A stretch of DNA of 64,000 nucleotides from Desmodesmus armatus (GCA_007449985.2 VIIQ02000278.1:1-64000); one strand, 5' to 3'. Shown: positions 1-12,777, counted from the stretch's first letter. The notes: generated by a model from the letters alone, not told the origin. Numbers and translations: made by a program.

Positions 1-4
1 GTCC

Positions 5-3000
5 TCAAGAAGAGGATGACCACTTCCGGTGGGTGACTGGTATGCATTTGAGCATACCCTCTTCATCAGGTGTGTAACCGCTTGGGCACAGGATCGAAGC
101 AGGTATGACGAGGCGGTTCAGGTCAGCACGGATCATAGTGCGCTTGCTGATCCCAACCTGAGTGTTGGCCTTGATAAGGGCACAGGTAGGGCCGACAGCC
201 GCCGGCTTCACTGTTGTCAGCACCGTGATGCCTGAACAGGCCCCCCATGTCGTCGCATGTCTGGATGCATTCTTGCACACTCCTGAAGCTGTCACGCCCT
301 GGTGCAGGCTCTTGAATACCCACGGACAATGCGTATGGCTCCTGCAAGGGTCACAGAGCGCCACATATGAGCAGCAATGGGATATCAGTAGTGCCACAGA
401 GGCCCGTGACGGGCCTTTGCACACAGCTAATCTGACAAACTTTGCATGATGCAGCAAACACTTATGTGATGGCCGGAACAAACAGTATATGAACTGAGTG
501 TTGCAACAATCCTCTGGTTGGATCCACTCTGATGGTAGCGTTTTGGCAAACAACTTTAGACAAGTGATCAAGGCAAAAACATGCCATACAATAATGTGGA
601 CTATTGCAATCCGCTACCGTAGCAACAACTCAGAGAGTCATGTCAATTGCAGCCCAGCGTTGCACAACAGCTCGCGCGGGCCAAACACACCTGGTAGAAG
701 GCGTACACACCACTTGCCAACGACTTGGGTCTTGCTTCATTGTCAAGGCTTGCAGAGCCTGCCCCCAGATGGTTGGAGGTGTACAGCTTCAGGGCAATCC
801 AAGGCATCCTGCGGTTGCAGCACAATAAACAGGATGTTCAGTAATACTCAGCTGCAGCAATCTGGGGAGGTCTTGGTGGTCGCCCGTGGTTCACTCCAGC
901 AAGCCGTGTTTGATGCTACGACATTGACCATGACCACGGTGGAGTGACGCTTTTTTTGCTTTGCCAAGCCCCTGTCACTGCCAGTGGTCGGACCCACATG
1001 GCTGCACAGGCTTGCACCGTTACCTCACTGAGTCTAGAACGAAGTGCCTGCAACTTGATCATATATCTCATCCTGCAGGCGCTCGCTCACCCCTCATACA
1101 CTGGTGGAAGCGACACCCGCACGGAGCACGTCAGGGCCTGATAGTCATAAGTCACGATCTGGCACTGGTAGGCGGAGCACAGGTCGACGCAAGCAGAGAA
1201 GTTGGCAATCCCTGGCACCTCTGTCACTCCCTCGTTGCTGCTGAGGGGTAAATAGTAGTTGCCGTCCACAATCTGGGAGAATTCCGACAGACACTCAACA
1301 GGGCTGGCCGCTCCTATCCGAGAAACCACTCGAGGAGAGTACACCTCATTGCCCATGTTCCTGAGAGCGCAGCACAAGCACCAAATTCAGCTTAGCAGCG
1401 TTCACAAGTGTAGCTACTCAGCACGGGCAGTGAGATGTGGTGTGCCTCATTTCCTCCCGTAAGCAGGGTGCCACTTGGCTAGACACCCCTTTGACAGCCC
1501 AGTCTGCACTTCCTCCTTGCTGCCGATGACCATTTTACGACTCTCCGGACCCCTGTCCCGTTGAACAGACCCCTCCTAGCTACTAGCTGCACAAGGCTTG
1601 TGTGACGCACCATAGGAAGGAGTATGTCACCGTCTTGCCGACTCCTGAGCAGGGCGTGCAGGGTGTTGGCGCGCCGATGGCCATTGTGCGCCCGGGGCCT
1701 CCCCAGGTGGCATTGACTCCAGCACCACCACAAGGAGTGCTGCACTCCAGGCCACCCCAACCTGGAGAGCACACTGTTCAGCCAACACAACAGCAGCACA
1801 CCCACCACAACAACAGCACACCCACGTCACAGAACAATTTTGTTATAGATGGCTCTCAGGGGAGGGGGGCTTTCTGCATGCAAGTAGACATCTACATTTC
1901 AAAGCATTGCCCATCATTGTCAACACATTGCCCAATAACGGCTTGCACTGCAGGTCCTGGTCTGCATGCGGCGGCATTAGTCTGCACCATGCCAGAGCAT
2001 GGCATGTAGATCAGCTCTAACGTGAGCAGTGACGCTAGCGGTAAACCTAAACCCTAAACCCTTAACCCTAGTCCACCTGTGGAACTACCAGTGCAAGCTA
2101 AAACACAACCGTCCAGAAGCGTGGTTGTGGGAGGTGTAGATGCAGTGCTATTGTCGACCCGGGCCGGGGATTTGGTGTTGTTTACTTGAGTGAGCTTGCG
2201 GCTGACAGCACCGGCTTAGTGTCGAGGTCCCTTGTAGATTATCAACTCTGCAGGTGATACAGCCTCCTTACAAAAGGAGGTATGATGGCTGATACTGCTG
2301 TTGCTAAAGCGCCCTAAACAGAGGCGACAACTCACGTTGGCAGTCGTCGAGGGAGTTGGCGCCAGGAGCGGCCGTTGTGCGGCCTGTGGGGCACCCCTTG
2401 CAGGCAGTAGTTGCATCACTGCTGAGAATGTCGTTGTATGTGCCTGCAAGTAAGGACCAAGCAGTCAAATGTCTGATGGTGACCATCATGATCCCTGATC
2501 AGGGATCACAAATACACATTGCAGTCACACAAGGGGTCACACGTCTGTGCATCAAGCCTTGAGTGAACCTGTTGTGCAAGCTCTAATGCGGTTACTTTCC
2601 CCATCTGTGTGCAACACTCAGCACCCAGTTTCCTGCAGGCAAACTTTGCATCATGATGATTCACGACTCTGAACCTGCATGGTGATACCGGTGCCAGCCA
2701 TGATGTGACCGCATGCGGCCGCATATATGCGTGTTTGCACAGTGAAAGGTAGCACTGTCTACCATAGACACTTGTTAAAAGCATGCAGCATGCAGACTGC
2801 AGCATCGTATGCGTATGCTGGCCCAATGCCAGCACGGCTAGCCCCTAGCCGCTAGCGCTAGGGCTACACTTCATATGGCATCTTGACTTCCACTGCCCAC
2901 AGCTGCCAAACCCAGTGTTTACACCGCAGCCTCACCTATGGGGCATTGTCCCATTGGACCTGTGGGGGCACCTTGGCCTAGCTCCACACGACAGTCTGCA

Positions 3001-6000
3001 CTGGTGATGCCGGTACCAGCAGCAGGTGTGGTGTAGCCATAGGGACAGGCCTTGCAGGTCTCACGGTTGTTGCCAGGGTTGTAGAAGCCCTGGTCACACC
3101 GCTGGGCGCCTCTACCAGTCATGCCATAGCCTGTATACAACAAACAGAACCGCAGTCAAGAGTGATGCTTCAACCAAGGCTTGATTGTTCAAGGGGATGG
3201 TACAGTGCGCTGCGCGCCAGAGACTGGTAGCCCCACCAACCAGGCTGAAACACAGCAGCCTGCTGTGCGTAGATGTGCAGTGGATGTTTGCTGCTGAGTC
3301 GTGACTGGTGCTTGTTGTCTACACCACCAATGATCTGCTGCAAGGCCTTGTGTGCAGCCAAGCACGCTATCTGACTGCACTGAAAGAGGTTGTGTGCTGG
3401 CTTGCCGCACCAACGTATCAGTTGACTGACAGGCACCATATTGCATTGATTGTGAAACCCGAGCCATCAACAGCCGTAAAAAGACCCTCGAAAGTGCAAT
3501 GTGCACACAAAGTGACTCACCTGGCCGTGTGACACAGGCGTCAACACTGCTGAAGCCACCACTGCCGTCCTCATGGAGCACATAATACCGTGCACTGTCG
3601 CTGAAGGCGGTTGTGTTGGCAGCAGTCGTGCCAGTGGGGCAGGGCTTGCAGGGCGACACTGTCAGGCCATAGGTGGCGATGGACACACCGTAGGCGTCAG
3701 CGGCGCAGTTCTTGGCACGCCAGGTCTTAGAGATGGCCTCGAAGTACAAGCCCTGGCCCGTCTGGATGTCTGTGCGTCAGGTCGGCCAAAGGCAGCAAAC
3801 AATGAGTGAGCTTGTTGTGGTGGGCGGCAGAAGGAGCAGTTGCAGTGACCTCAACGGTCACCGCTTACCTGAGGTGTGCTGAGACGTTTTGATACGGATA
3901 CCAAAGAGCAATACATTGGCTGCTAGCAGGTGATCATCAGTGGTTGTAGCCACTGAAGAAAAGCATGCCTTCTGTCCAACCGGTGTCAATGCAAGATGAC
4001 ATTGTAAATTTCCACTTTCAACACGTAATCCGTTCCAAGACAACCCCAACATAGCTGGGCAATGGAGCAGCGGCCTGCCGTGAGAACACACAAGGCACCA
4101 TGGTGCAGCTCAATGCAGGAGGTTGGCAGTCAACTTGACTTGGGAAGTTGTACAGTCACACGCAGCAGTTGGCCTGACCGGCGGCAGAGCAAAGCACACT
4201 GTGTGGCACTCACAGCAGTCATCAGGGCTTGTTGTGACTGGGACCTCCACTTGGGTGCCGTCCTCCAGGTAGCGTGTGATGCGGTCCGTCTGGTCCGCCT
4301 TGACTCCCTCACCACAGGGGGTGCAGCTGGTGGCCTCTGCTGAGGGCAGCCAGTCAGGCCTGAAGTGGCCGTCAGGGCAGGGGCTGGTGCTGCCACCTGA
4401 TGTGAAGTAGCCGGGAGGGGTCACTGGGTATGATCAGCGAGAGAGGATAACACAACACAGAGTGGGCAGCAGGTCAAACCTCAGCAGACTTTGCATGCCA
4501 TGCAGAGATGGCATCTTTTGAGGAGAGTGGCCATCACAGTGTGCCACCTCTGTGTTGTAGTAAGATCGCAGAGGCTGAAGCTGCCGTGTACACAGACATG
4601 TCTGTCAACGGAAAGGAGTGGTTAGTGATGCATATGCATGTGCAGCTGAAGCTAGACGAGCTTCGGGCCCCCCAACCCTCTGTGGCGAGGCGGTGCCTAC
4701 TGAGCCCATCAGGTGTTCAGGACACATTGCGTCCAAACCGTCATAACATCCTATTGCTATTTCATTGGCTTCAACCTCTCATGATTCAGCAGCAATAGAT
4801 TCTCGATGACGCGAGGGCATCAAGCCTGTGCTGAGCCAAGGTCACCTTGAAAGGCACGCGGGGTTCAGGCATAAAGAGATGCAGCAGAGCAAGCCGCTTG
4901 AGCATGATGACCTTGAAAACCCAAACATTAGGCTAGAAACTGGCTTCAACTCACGACCACAAGCTCAGCATAAGCCATGGTTGAGCTTTCTTGTTCGTTG
5001 ACAGGCCAACAACTACCCAGCATTCATGACTTGCATCCAATGCAAACTTGGTCCTGGATCCCACCGACAGACTCACAGCACTCTTGCTCTGTTGATGCCC
5101 CAAGACCCTTTGTCCAGGTGCCATCAGGGCATGGCTGCTTGTCCCCAGGGCTGCTAGCAGCAGCAGCAGCAGCCTGTGCCAGGCGTCGAGGAGTGGATCC
5201 TGATTCAGCTGACATGGATGCAGCAGCAGCGGTGACAGCACCTCCCGGGCAGAACCAGCTCTGGGGGCAGATTGCTGTGGCGTTGGCGACACCTGTGTTG
5301 TCAAAGCTGGCAGCGTAGAAGCCCTTGGCAATGACTGCGGCAGTGGCAGTAGCAAAATAGTGTTGGTCCTCTTGTTTCCTGCAAACTATGTGCTCGTTGC
5401 AGTTGCTTGCTGGTGATTGGCGGCAGCAGTCGCTTGACTGGGTGATGCAACAGAGGTGGGAGGAGTCTGCAGTGCAGGCCGCGCTGGCTGCCCTATTCAG
5501 GGCCCGGTGGCGAGGTCTCACCCAAGGTGACCCACGCTCCGCCCCTTCTATCGGCATTCACAAGCTTACACATCATGCATGGGTCTACCCGCTAGATCCT
5601 GGCTTCAATCCCTTCTCAAGGGACGATGCACCTCCGCATTTCAAGTTGTGCCTGCCCTTTGATGTAGCGCGTAACCTTGCCCAGTTGCGTATTGGTTCAG
5701 CCCACCTTGAAATAGAACAGGGCCGTAAGCGAAGGGTCTCTGTGCCCCGTGCTGACCGCCTGTGTCGATTGTGTTGTGGAGAGGATGCTACCCTGGCCCA
5801 CCGCCAAGCTGTACTGGCAAGGACAGGTACTAGTCGTAATGTGGAAGACTTGAAGCACTTCCTGTTGGAGTGCCCTGTTTACGATGATTTGCGCGCCGCT
5901 TGCCCGGCCTTCCCCCTGTCTGATGCTGTGGTACTGGACGACCCTGAATGTGTGCGATCAGTGTTTCAACATGGAGAGCAGTCTGCGTTGGCATACACTC

Positions 6001-9000
6001 TGTACAAGATGAAAGTGCGCCGGGCGCGCCTTCTTGGGCTGACTTTGGGTATCTGACCTGACAAGGGGTATTTCTTGGTGTTGCTGCCTGCTGGATCCTA
6101 GCTGTTTGCTTCCCACTTCTGTACAAGGTTGTCGTGTTGCCTCAGGATGTCAACGAAGTCTCCTTTGCTGTCTTGCTTTGAATCAGGCTACTATCTGGTG
6201 TAGGTGGTGCAAACCACTGACGGGGATCGTGGTTTTTCCCCACCTTAGTGTTTCAACCGGTTCAACCCTGGCAGGCAATGCCATTGATGTGTGGCGAATG
6301 TGTCTGCGTGTAACATTTTCTTCCCCAAAATGGCATGCGTGACAAGCAAATCAGCATAAGATGACGCCAAAATGGCTTTCTTGGCGCTCTCGTGGTGGGA
6401 AGGGTGCTGTCTGCCCTCTGGGCTGGCGGCTGTATCTGGATCTCCTCCCTCCATTGCACCTCCCAGCCTGGGTGACCCAAGAATCAGAAACCTTTGTACG
6501 CGTTCACATGATCGGTTGGCAGCGAGGTGGAGTATCGTTTGTACCATTCTTACTAACGCTGGTACCATTCTTACTGATAGGTGGCACACGCTGGTACCAT
6601 TCTTACTGATAGGTGGCACACAGCGGAGGTACCCTTGAAGGACGTGCATGTGTGATGGAAGGTGCCTAGCACAGATCCCCCTTCTTGCAGCGCCTGATCA
6701 ACCATACTCATAGAAGGCAGGCACTGCCGGCACTGACAAGATCAGCATGATGCTGTGTGCTTACTTGTGCACTCCGTTGCCAAGGTGGCCCCCTCTGCTG
6801 GTGTGGTCATGCCTCGGGTGCACTTGGTGCAGCTGCCGTCAGGGGTGGTGCCTGCCTTCCACTCCCCTGGGGGACAGGGTGCTGCCTGACCGGGAGTCTT
6901 CAGGTAGTAGCCAGGAGGGACGACTGCAGGAAGGAAGGAGAGGCCGGGCGGCAAGCAGGCAGGGGCAGCAAGCAGAACACAGGTTGACAAGCTGGCGCAG
7001 TGTTTTGAGGAGTGCCTGTCTTGGGCATCGTGTAGGCAAACCATCAAACACCGAGGCAGCACCCCCATCAACATGTCAACTGGGCTGAAAACCTTGCAAA
7101 CAAGTGTATGCCCTCCACATGTGTCAGCCGGGCTAAATAAGGCGTGTGGAACATGGATCAGCTGCAGCGATGCTGAAGGCAAGTTGCTGCTGACACGCAC
7201 AACGGCTAGTGTCTGTGACGCAGCTGCCGCTGGTACGATGCTGCGACATGCTCTGGCCCTGGCCAGGGAAGCAAAAAGAACATAAAAGAATGCCATGCCG
7301 TGCCTGCCAAAGAAAATTCCCTGCCAAGCCTTGGCATTCCAAGTTGTGTCACAAAATCTCTTGAGTGATCAGCAACAAAGGGGCCCCTTCATGACTTGCT
7401 ACCATGGTCCGCACGACACAGAGCCATTATCCCACCCTCCCAGCCCACATTTCAGCCCTTCCGGTGCTTTTGGGGCTGCGGTGGTCCTGGACCGCACTGT
7501 CATAGACTCGACAGCCACTTACCGCATGCAGATGGCGAGTGTGTGCCTGCCTCTCCATTTGTGTTGAAGCCAGTAGGGCAGGGGACGCAGCTGCGCTGCT
7601 TCTTCAAGCCTGGGCCGTATGTGCCTGGGCCACACAGCACTGCAGAGGGATTGCCTGCACTGTCAATGCTGTAGGAGAAGCCGGGGTTGTTAACTGCAAC
7701 AGACACAGCAATAACGTATTGAATGGCATTCAGCAGTGACAGCAGCAGCAATGGCTGTGGGTGATCAAGACAGTGATGGCATTGATATGTCGCATGCAGC
7801 GACATAGCATCACACCACAGCTAACATGATGCTGCACTGGCAGGTCAGCTGGTGCGCTGTTGCAGCAGGTGGCACACAAAGTTGCAACAGAATGGGCCCC
7901 CATGATGGCATCTACACAGCACAGGTGCAGCTGTACAAGCAGTCTCTATTTGCCCAGCTTTGGAGCGACGGGCCACCGAGGGGCGGCCAGTGTGCCAATG
8001 CAAACGCTGCTGCTGCTGTGCTGATACTGCTGCTGCTGCTGCAAAGGTGGATCAAGAAGGGCTGAAGGGTAGAAACCATTGAGGCTGAGCCGCTCAGGGT
8101 GATAAAGCAGGGGATGAGTCATTGAGGCTGAGCCGCTCAGTGTGATACAGCAGGGGATTAGTCACCAACATTATGGTCCGCAGCCTTTGACTCACCGCAG
8201 CTGCGCAGTGCCTGCCTTCTTGTTCCCACCGTGGTCATGTTGCTAGGGCATGGCACGTGCAGTGGCGGGTTGGCGTAGGAAAAAGGGCCACCTGCACGTA
8301 CATTTGTGAACAACACACAGCAGATGTAAGCACCTCAGCATATGCAGGACCCAGTCATTCACACTGTGGAGGGTTACAAAACCCCAGAGGCACATGCACT
8401 GGTTGAGTTGCCTCCTACCTGCCCTCCCACATTTGTGCAAACACACCTGGGCAGTAGCTCCCTTTGGGGCAGTCGGAGCAGGAAGCTGTTCCAGTCGAGT
8501 GCTTGCCCTTGGGGCAACCTGAAGATGATGACAGGCACAGCGTCGATGCAGCCATGCCAGCACAGCAGCAGCAGCAGCAGCAGCAGGGGGCGGGGGGGGG
8601 GGGGATGTCAGAGGAGACGAGGTATGGTGCACTGTACACTGGTCTACTGACCTGCCCTACAGGCCCAGAGAGTCACAGGTGGTGTGAATGTGGCAATGTG
8701 GCAGCTGCTGTGTGACGTCAGTATACGCAAGGCACGTGCTGGCAGAGGGGCACCCACATGGGCCAGCCCCTACTCGACTGCTGGGACTGGAAGCAAGCAC
8801 ATGAACCCTGCTGCTGCTGCTGCTCCTGCTGCTTGCCAGTTGCCGTTGCTGATGCCTGCCCGCTGCCATGCCGCACAGCTGCTATCATGCCGAACTGCTC
8901 ACCGCATGTGCCGCTGGCTGTGTCCAGCAGCAGATCGTTTTCACACTTGGCACACCTCAGCCCCCCTGGTGTTGTCGTTGCCTGACAGAAGCCATCCATG

Positions 9001-9652
9001 CAGCCGTCAGGGCAGAATGCTGAGGCTTTCAGCTTGCGCCCCTGAGCCGGCCGCTGCCCTGCCCTGCTGGCAGCAACAGCAGTGACAGCGGACATGGACT
9101 TACATGCCACAACCCATGCTGATGCATTGTATGCAGCAAAACTCATAGTGCGTGCTGCTGGCCCATGGCCTCTGAAGTCAAGTTGACTTTGTCACACCTG
9201 TGCCTGCCAGTTGCATCTGTTCTACGACTTGTTCTCTTTGTGCGTCTCTCTCAGTGCCTCACAACACACCGCTGACTCAGAACTGAGACGACTTCTTTGC
9301 TGACAACGACTTATTTGCTTCAACAACACACTCCGCGCTGAATGCACACCATGCACAAAGTAGGGCAGGCGTGGCAGGGCACGTGTTTTGGTGGTTGCCT
9401 AAGCCATAATCATCAGCCACATTTGCCCGTGAGTGCCCTGATCAGACAGAAAATGCACCGATACACCCACTTTAGCTGTGTGCGACCACTGCAGGCTGAA
9501 GACAATGCACTGATGTACGGTACCCATGTAGCTGTGCGAGGGGATTGCACTGACCTCGTTGCAGGTAAGGTTGCCCGTGCTGCTGCTGCTGTAGGTGAAG
9601 GTATCACCAAGAGGGCTCCAAGCAGCACCACAGCGCTCAGTGCCTTCTTCAT
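5..9652 (-). CDS. Secreted GCC2/GCC3 cysteine-rich, PAN-like protein (15 exons)
   Basis: Proposed exons: 9652-9555, 9066-8903, 8518-8419, 8242-8196, 7693-7523, 6923-6765, 5334-5077, 4423-4214, 3769-3521, 3130-2936, 2443-2336, 1761-1611, 1360-1091, 808-691 and 341-5. Each junction has GT-AG ends and keeps frame. Exon 1 starts MKKALSAVVLLGALLV, a clear signal peptide. Exons 2-11 carry repeated cysteine motifs such as CKACPYGYTTPAAG, CKPCPTGTTAA and CVPCPTGFNTNG, typical of GCC2/GCC3 (ephrin-receptor-like) modules. Exons 5-11 are all phase 1-1. Exons 13-15 hold two PAN/apple-like modules (ACVDLCSAYQCQIVTYDY; SVQECIQTCDD). Likely extracellular or cell-wall associated; ligand unknown. The last exon needs a one-base correction in the C6 run at 241-246 to stay open to the stop at 5-7. 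Exon 3 and 4 ends and the last exon are least certain. Confidence 0.72.
2042..2071 (+). repeat. Interstitial telomere-like CCCTAAA motif
   Basis: About four degenerate copies of the plant-type telomere unit (CCTAAA, CCCTAAA, CCCTTAA, CCCTAG) lie inside an intron of the cysteine-rich gene. The tract is too short to be a telomere. It may be a repair scar or a promoter-type telo-box. Confidence 0.5.
5388..6056 (+). mobile_element. LINE 3'-end fragment (5'-truncated) in an intron
   Basis: An open frame of 222 codons lies antisense in the intron between exons 6 and 7 of the cysteine-rich gene. It aligns by eye with the C-terminal third of the full LINE ORF at 40801-38543: a zinc-finger-like block CRLCCGEDATLAH followed by DLKHFLLECPVYDDLR, matching CPLCSGRG and DLLHFVLECPAYDHIR. 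No reverse-transcriptase motifs are present, so this is a 5'-truncated, immobile copy from a related but different LINE lineage. The frame is still open, which suggests a fairly recent insertion. The left edge lies between about 5340 and 5440. The non-coding 3' part probably continues past 6056 and includes a small hairpin near 6208-6240. Confidence 0.75.
6541..6622 (+). repeat. Short tandem repeat, about 33 bp unit, 2.5 copies
   Basis: The block GGTACCATTCTTACTGATAG followed by GTGGCACACGCT recurs with period about 33 in an intron of the cysteine-rich gene. The first copy is shortened. Confidence 0.7.
8077..8163 (+). repeat. Tandem duplication of about 44 bp
   Basis: Two adjacent copies begin CATTGAGGCTGAGCCGCTCA and run to AGCAGGGGAT, differing at three or four bases. 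They lie in an intron of the cysteine-rich gene. The core CTGAGC-CGCTCAG can fold back on itself. Confidence 0.7.
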
Positions 9653-10189
9653 GGGCTGCTCAGCTCAGTTCTGCGGGTCCTCACAGTACGAAGTCATGAG
9701 GTACACGCAGCGCATACATGGGTGACGGTTTGGAGGCAAGCAGAAGCAGGCAGATCCGATGCACATTGCCAAAACTCTCCGCCGCTTACTGTTTCGTCAG
9801 CAGGCGCACGTGACCAGGGTCCTACAGTTCCGGATCTGGAGGGTTGCTTCTGTTGCCACTCAACCCGCTTTGGTGCAGCTTTACACGATACGACTATCAC
9901 AAGGTTTGATACGAAGCGTCTCTTGACGCAAACTGGTTTCGAGCCATCAGCTAGTGTGTGTCGGGGACGGATTTGTGCACTTGATTATCTTGTGCATTCA
10001 CGTGTGCACATGCAGAGAGGTTTGTTTCGGTGTCATCAAAGCTCGTGTTTCCTCCCCTGCCTTTTTCCCTGCCTTTTTGTTGACCGGCTTGAACTTCGCT
10101 GCGTCACCTGCACTGCCCCTTATCGCAACCAGGGCTTTCTCGGGCCGCTGCTAGTGCTTCATTCACATACAATTATGTCACATTTTGTT

Positions 10190-10375
10190 GAGAACGCACG
10201 AACTGGGCGCAGGGACTACCATTGTGATGCTTTGTTTTTCCAACTGACTTGTTGCCTGCGAAAATGATGTTTGTGCATATAATTAAGCATTCAATTGCTG
10301 CAGCGCACACATAGTGGGCGTAGGGGCTACTATTGGAATGCTTTCTTTTCCAAGTGAACTTCTTGCCTGCATGCT
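10190..10375 (+). repeat. Diverged tandem duplication of about 70 bp
   Basis: Two blocks (about 10190-10262 and 10302-10375) share GCGCA...GGG.CTAC.ATTG.GAATGCTTT...TTTTCCAA.TGA.CTT.TTGCCTGC, spaced about 114 bp apart. Identity is roughly 75-80% by eye. Confidence 0.5.
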
Positions 10376-10793
10376 CGATCGCCAAGACACGAAGGGTGCG
10401 GCGAAAATGACGCTCCATATATTTAAGACTTTGTGCAGCACCAGCACCACCCGCCAATAATGCCTTGTATACACCACCTGACTGTGTAGCAGCAGCAGCA
10501 GCAGCTTGAGGACTCCCATCAGGCTCAGCATGCGCTGCAGCAGCTCTGGCTGGAATCTGCTGGCAGCAGCTGCAGCAGCAGAGGATGCTGCTGAACCTGC
10601 AGCGTTTCCTGCAGCTGCTGCTGTGCTGGCATGGGTGTGGTGGCCATTGACACCTGCTGAGTGATGCAATATCAGCAGTCTGCTCAGCACATTGGCAGTG
10701 TGTCAAAAGCGCCTTGCTTCACCCACCTTTTTGCCGCGTCCTTTTGCACTCTGCCACGCACCACAACAGCTAGCCTCGATCATGCATGCACAG

Positions 10794-10794
<1 letters not shown>

Positions 10795-10890
<96 letters not shown>
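10795..10890 (+). repeat. (CTG)n microsatellite, about 32 uninterrupted units
   Basis: A pure GCT/CTG run with no interruption. Shorter CTG/CAG runs flank it (10486-10520, 10920-11000). It is not inside a supported gene, so it is unlike the coding CAG runs elsewhere in the window. Confidence 0.9.
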
Positions 10891-11920
10891 ACCGCTGCAA
10901 ATTGGAAAGGACTAGCCGCATGCTGATGTTTTGCTGCTGGGCTTCCGGCAGCTGTTGCCTAGTGCACAGCTGCTGCTGTTGTTGCACTGGCAGTTTTTGC
11001 TCATTTGCATGGGCTGGGCCAGCTGATGCTTCTGCGCCAGCTACTGTTGCGGCTACTGGTGCCTGCAGGGCCCAACTGTCCCTCCTGCAGCATATGCATG
11101 GCAGACTGACAGAACCTGCAAGCAATGAACTTGTCCTGCGACAGGGATCAGGGCTGGCCCTTGGGTCAATGCGCCCACTGCAGCTGCTACCAACTGGTGT
11201 ACTGCAGCGGTTGCAGTACGGGTGTTTGCACATGGGGCCCGCTGATGCAACCAAGGGTAAGCCAGCATCCGTCTGGTCTGCCTGGGTGCCACAGCCATTT
11301 GCTGTACATTCCTCTACTACACTGTCATATTGGATGCAATTGCTGCCAAACATGAAGCACACAGATATGTGTGTGGTGGTGGGGAAGGGGGGATCTGCTG
11401 TGCTGGAGAGTTTTACTGCTGTTGTATTCTCCTCACGGTTGTGTCCTGCTGTTGGGCACGCGCCATTGAGACAGGGTTATCATGACCTGCCGGTTGTTTC
11501 TTGCCTCAAGGCTTTCGCTGCTCACTGCAGGTTGCTGCCGTGCTGCTATCCCGATTTTGGACCACCACACTAGTACTGTGGCTGTGGATCACAGAATGTG
11601 CGGGTGCGTCACAGCAGGGGTATCAGCACACTGTGTTGTATGCTGTTGTGATGTGCACGACAAGCGTCATCACAGCCTTGGCGCCAACCGATGTGATATG
11701 CAACCATGTGCCACACCAGGCTGCTCTGTGTAGCTGGCGATTGAGCTCGTGTCATGTACCGCTCCCTAAGCAAGCATGTATTGTTGGCAATGACGAAACA
11801 CACGGCAGTGCTGTTTTCAGTGCCATGCAGCACGACCGCTGCCGTTGTGTCTAAATGTGTTGTGTCACCCATTCCGTTATAATAGGAAGATACGGAAGAT
11901 GACGAGTCGTTATTGACGAC

Positions 11921-12075
11921 GGGTCATTATCGTATAGTGATCGTAGTTATGCTCATAAATCATGCTTATAGCTTGAAACGCCTTCAGGGTGCTCAATGCA
12001 TGTCTTAAGGTTCAAAACATACACGTTCCCCCAGTAGTCCTTTTGTATCGTGCTGTGACCGTCTTTGCGAAGGAA
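11921..12075 (+). repeat. Dispersed repeat, copy A (relative at 42945-43095)
   Basis: Shares with 42945-43095 the ordered blocks ATGCTCA-AAATC, G.TGCTCAATGCATGTC, CACGTT.CC...AGT and CTGTGACCG. Identity is moderate. The other copy lies just upstream of the Sushi/hevein gene start. Confidence 0.4.
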
Positions 12076-12772
12076 TCAGCTGAGACACACTGCAGGGCGG
12101 ATGGGCGCCAGAAATGCTGGTGCACAACTGCAGCTCACTCACCCATCAATGTAATCTCAGCTCAGCTCATTTGCACGTAGCATGCTGCTGGTCCTGCTGG
12201 TGCTGCTGCTGTTGGGACCAGAGCCGTCAGGGCAGCCTTGGTAAGAGGGAGCACCCCCCCACCCTACTGCTCCCCTCCCCCTCCCCTCCCCCTTGTGGCC
12301 CAATCCAGATGATAGTGGTCACACACATCTCCATCATGTGCAATACATCTCCTTGTTCTTTGCTGCTCAACTCTGGTTACACGGCGTTCATCATGAATTG
12401 CATCCAGCATGCCCCGTAGGCCAGCTTGGTGCAGGTGCGGACCACCTTCAAACACAGTGCAGCACACTGGTAGTAAATGCTGCACTGCAGGCTTTCCAGC
12501 ACGCTGGGTCAGTAATAACACCTAAGGTGTCAGTGATATGCCCCACACCTGTGACCTTACACACCATGGACTGGAACATCCAGTGGTTGCACCGTGAGAG
12601 GCCATGCCAGGTTCCAAGTAGTTGCACTGCCCCCTGTGGACCCATATGCTTGCCAGGAAGCAAACTTTGCTGGCAGCCTGGCACAACCCCCAACAGGATC
12701 ATGCTGTCTGGCAGCATATCCAGTCCACATCCAGGCACCGTATGATCATGCCCCCACACACTGCGCTCAACC

Positions 12773-12777
12773 TTACA
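12773..12777 (-). promoter_or_regulatory. Candidate polyadenylation signal TGTAA for the C2 gene
   Basis: TGTAA on the minus strand, about 320 nt after the stop of the C2-domain gene. TGTAA is the usual chlorophyte poly(A) signal. Assignment is by position only. Confidence 0.35.

Larger units (their letters stand above)
9653..12772. other. Non-coding interval upstream of the cysteine-rich gene
   Basis: No convincing gene on either strand. It should hold the promoter of the minus-strand cysteine-rich gene near 9653-9900, a diverged tandem duplication, a long CTG tract and a dispersed repeat, all listed separately. Open frames here are driven by triplet repeats or lack any family motif. Confidence 0.5.

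Noticed and set aside
9555..9610. Alternative frame in exon 1 of the GCC-type gene reading GDTFTYSSSSTGNLTCNE
   Set aside because: It resembles the later modules, but it has no start codon in frame and does not join exon 2; the signal-peptide frame does.
9722..10267. 181-codon plus-strand frame next to the GCC-type gene start
   Set aside because: No recognisable motif; it covers a diverged duplicated block that lies partly in different frames.
10692..11573. 293-codon plus-strand frame with a long poly-Cys run
   Set aside because: Length comes from the CTG tract; nothing beyond it resembles a protein family, and no splice support was found.
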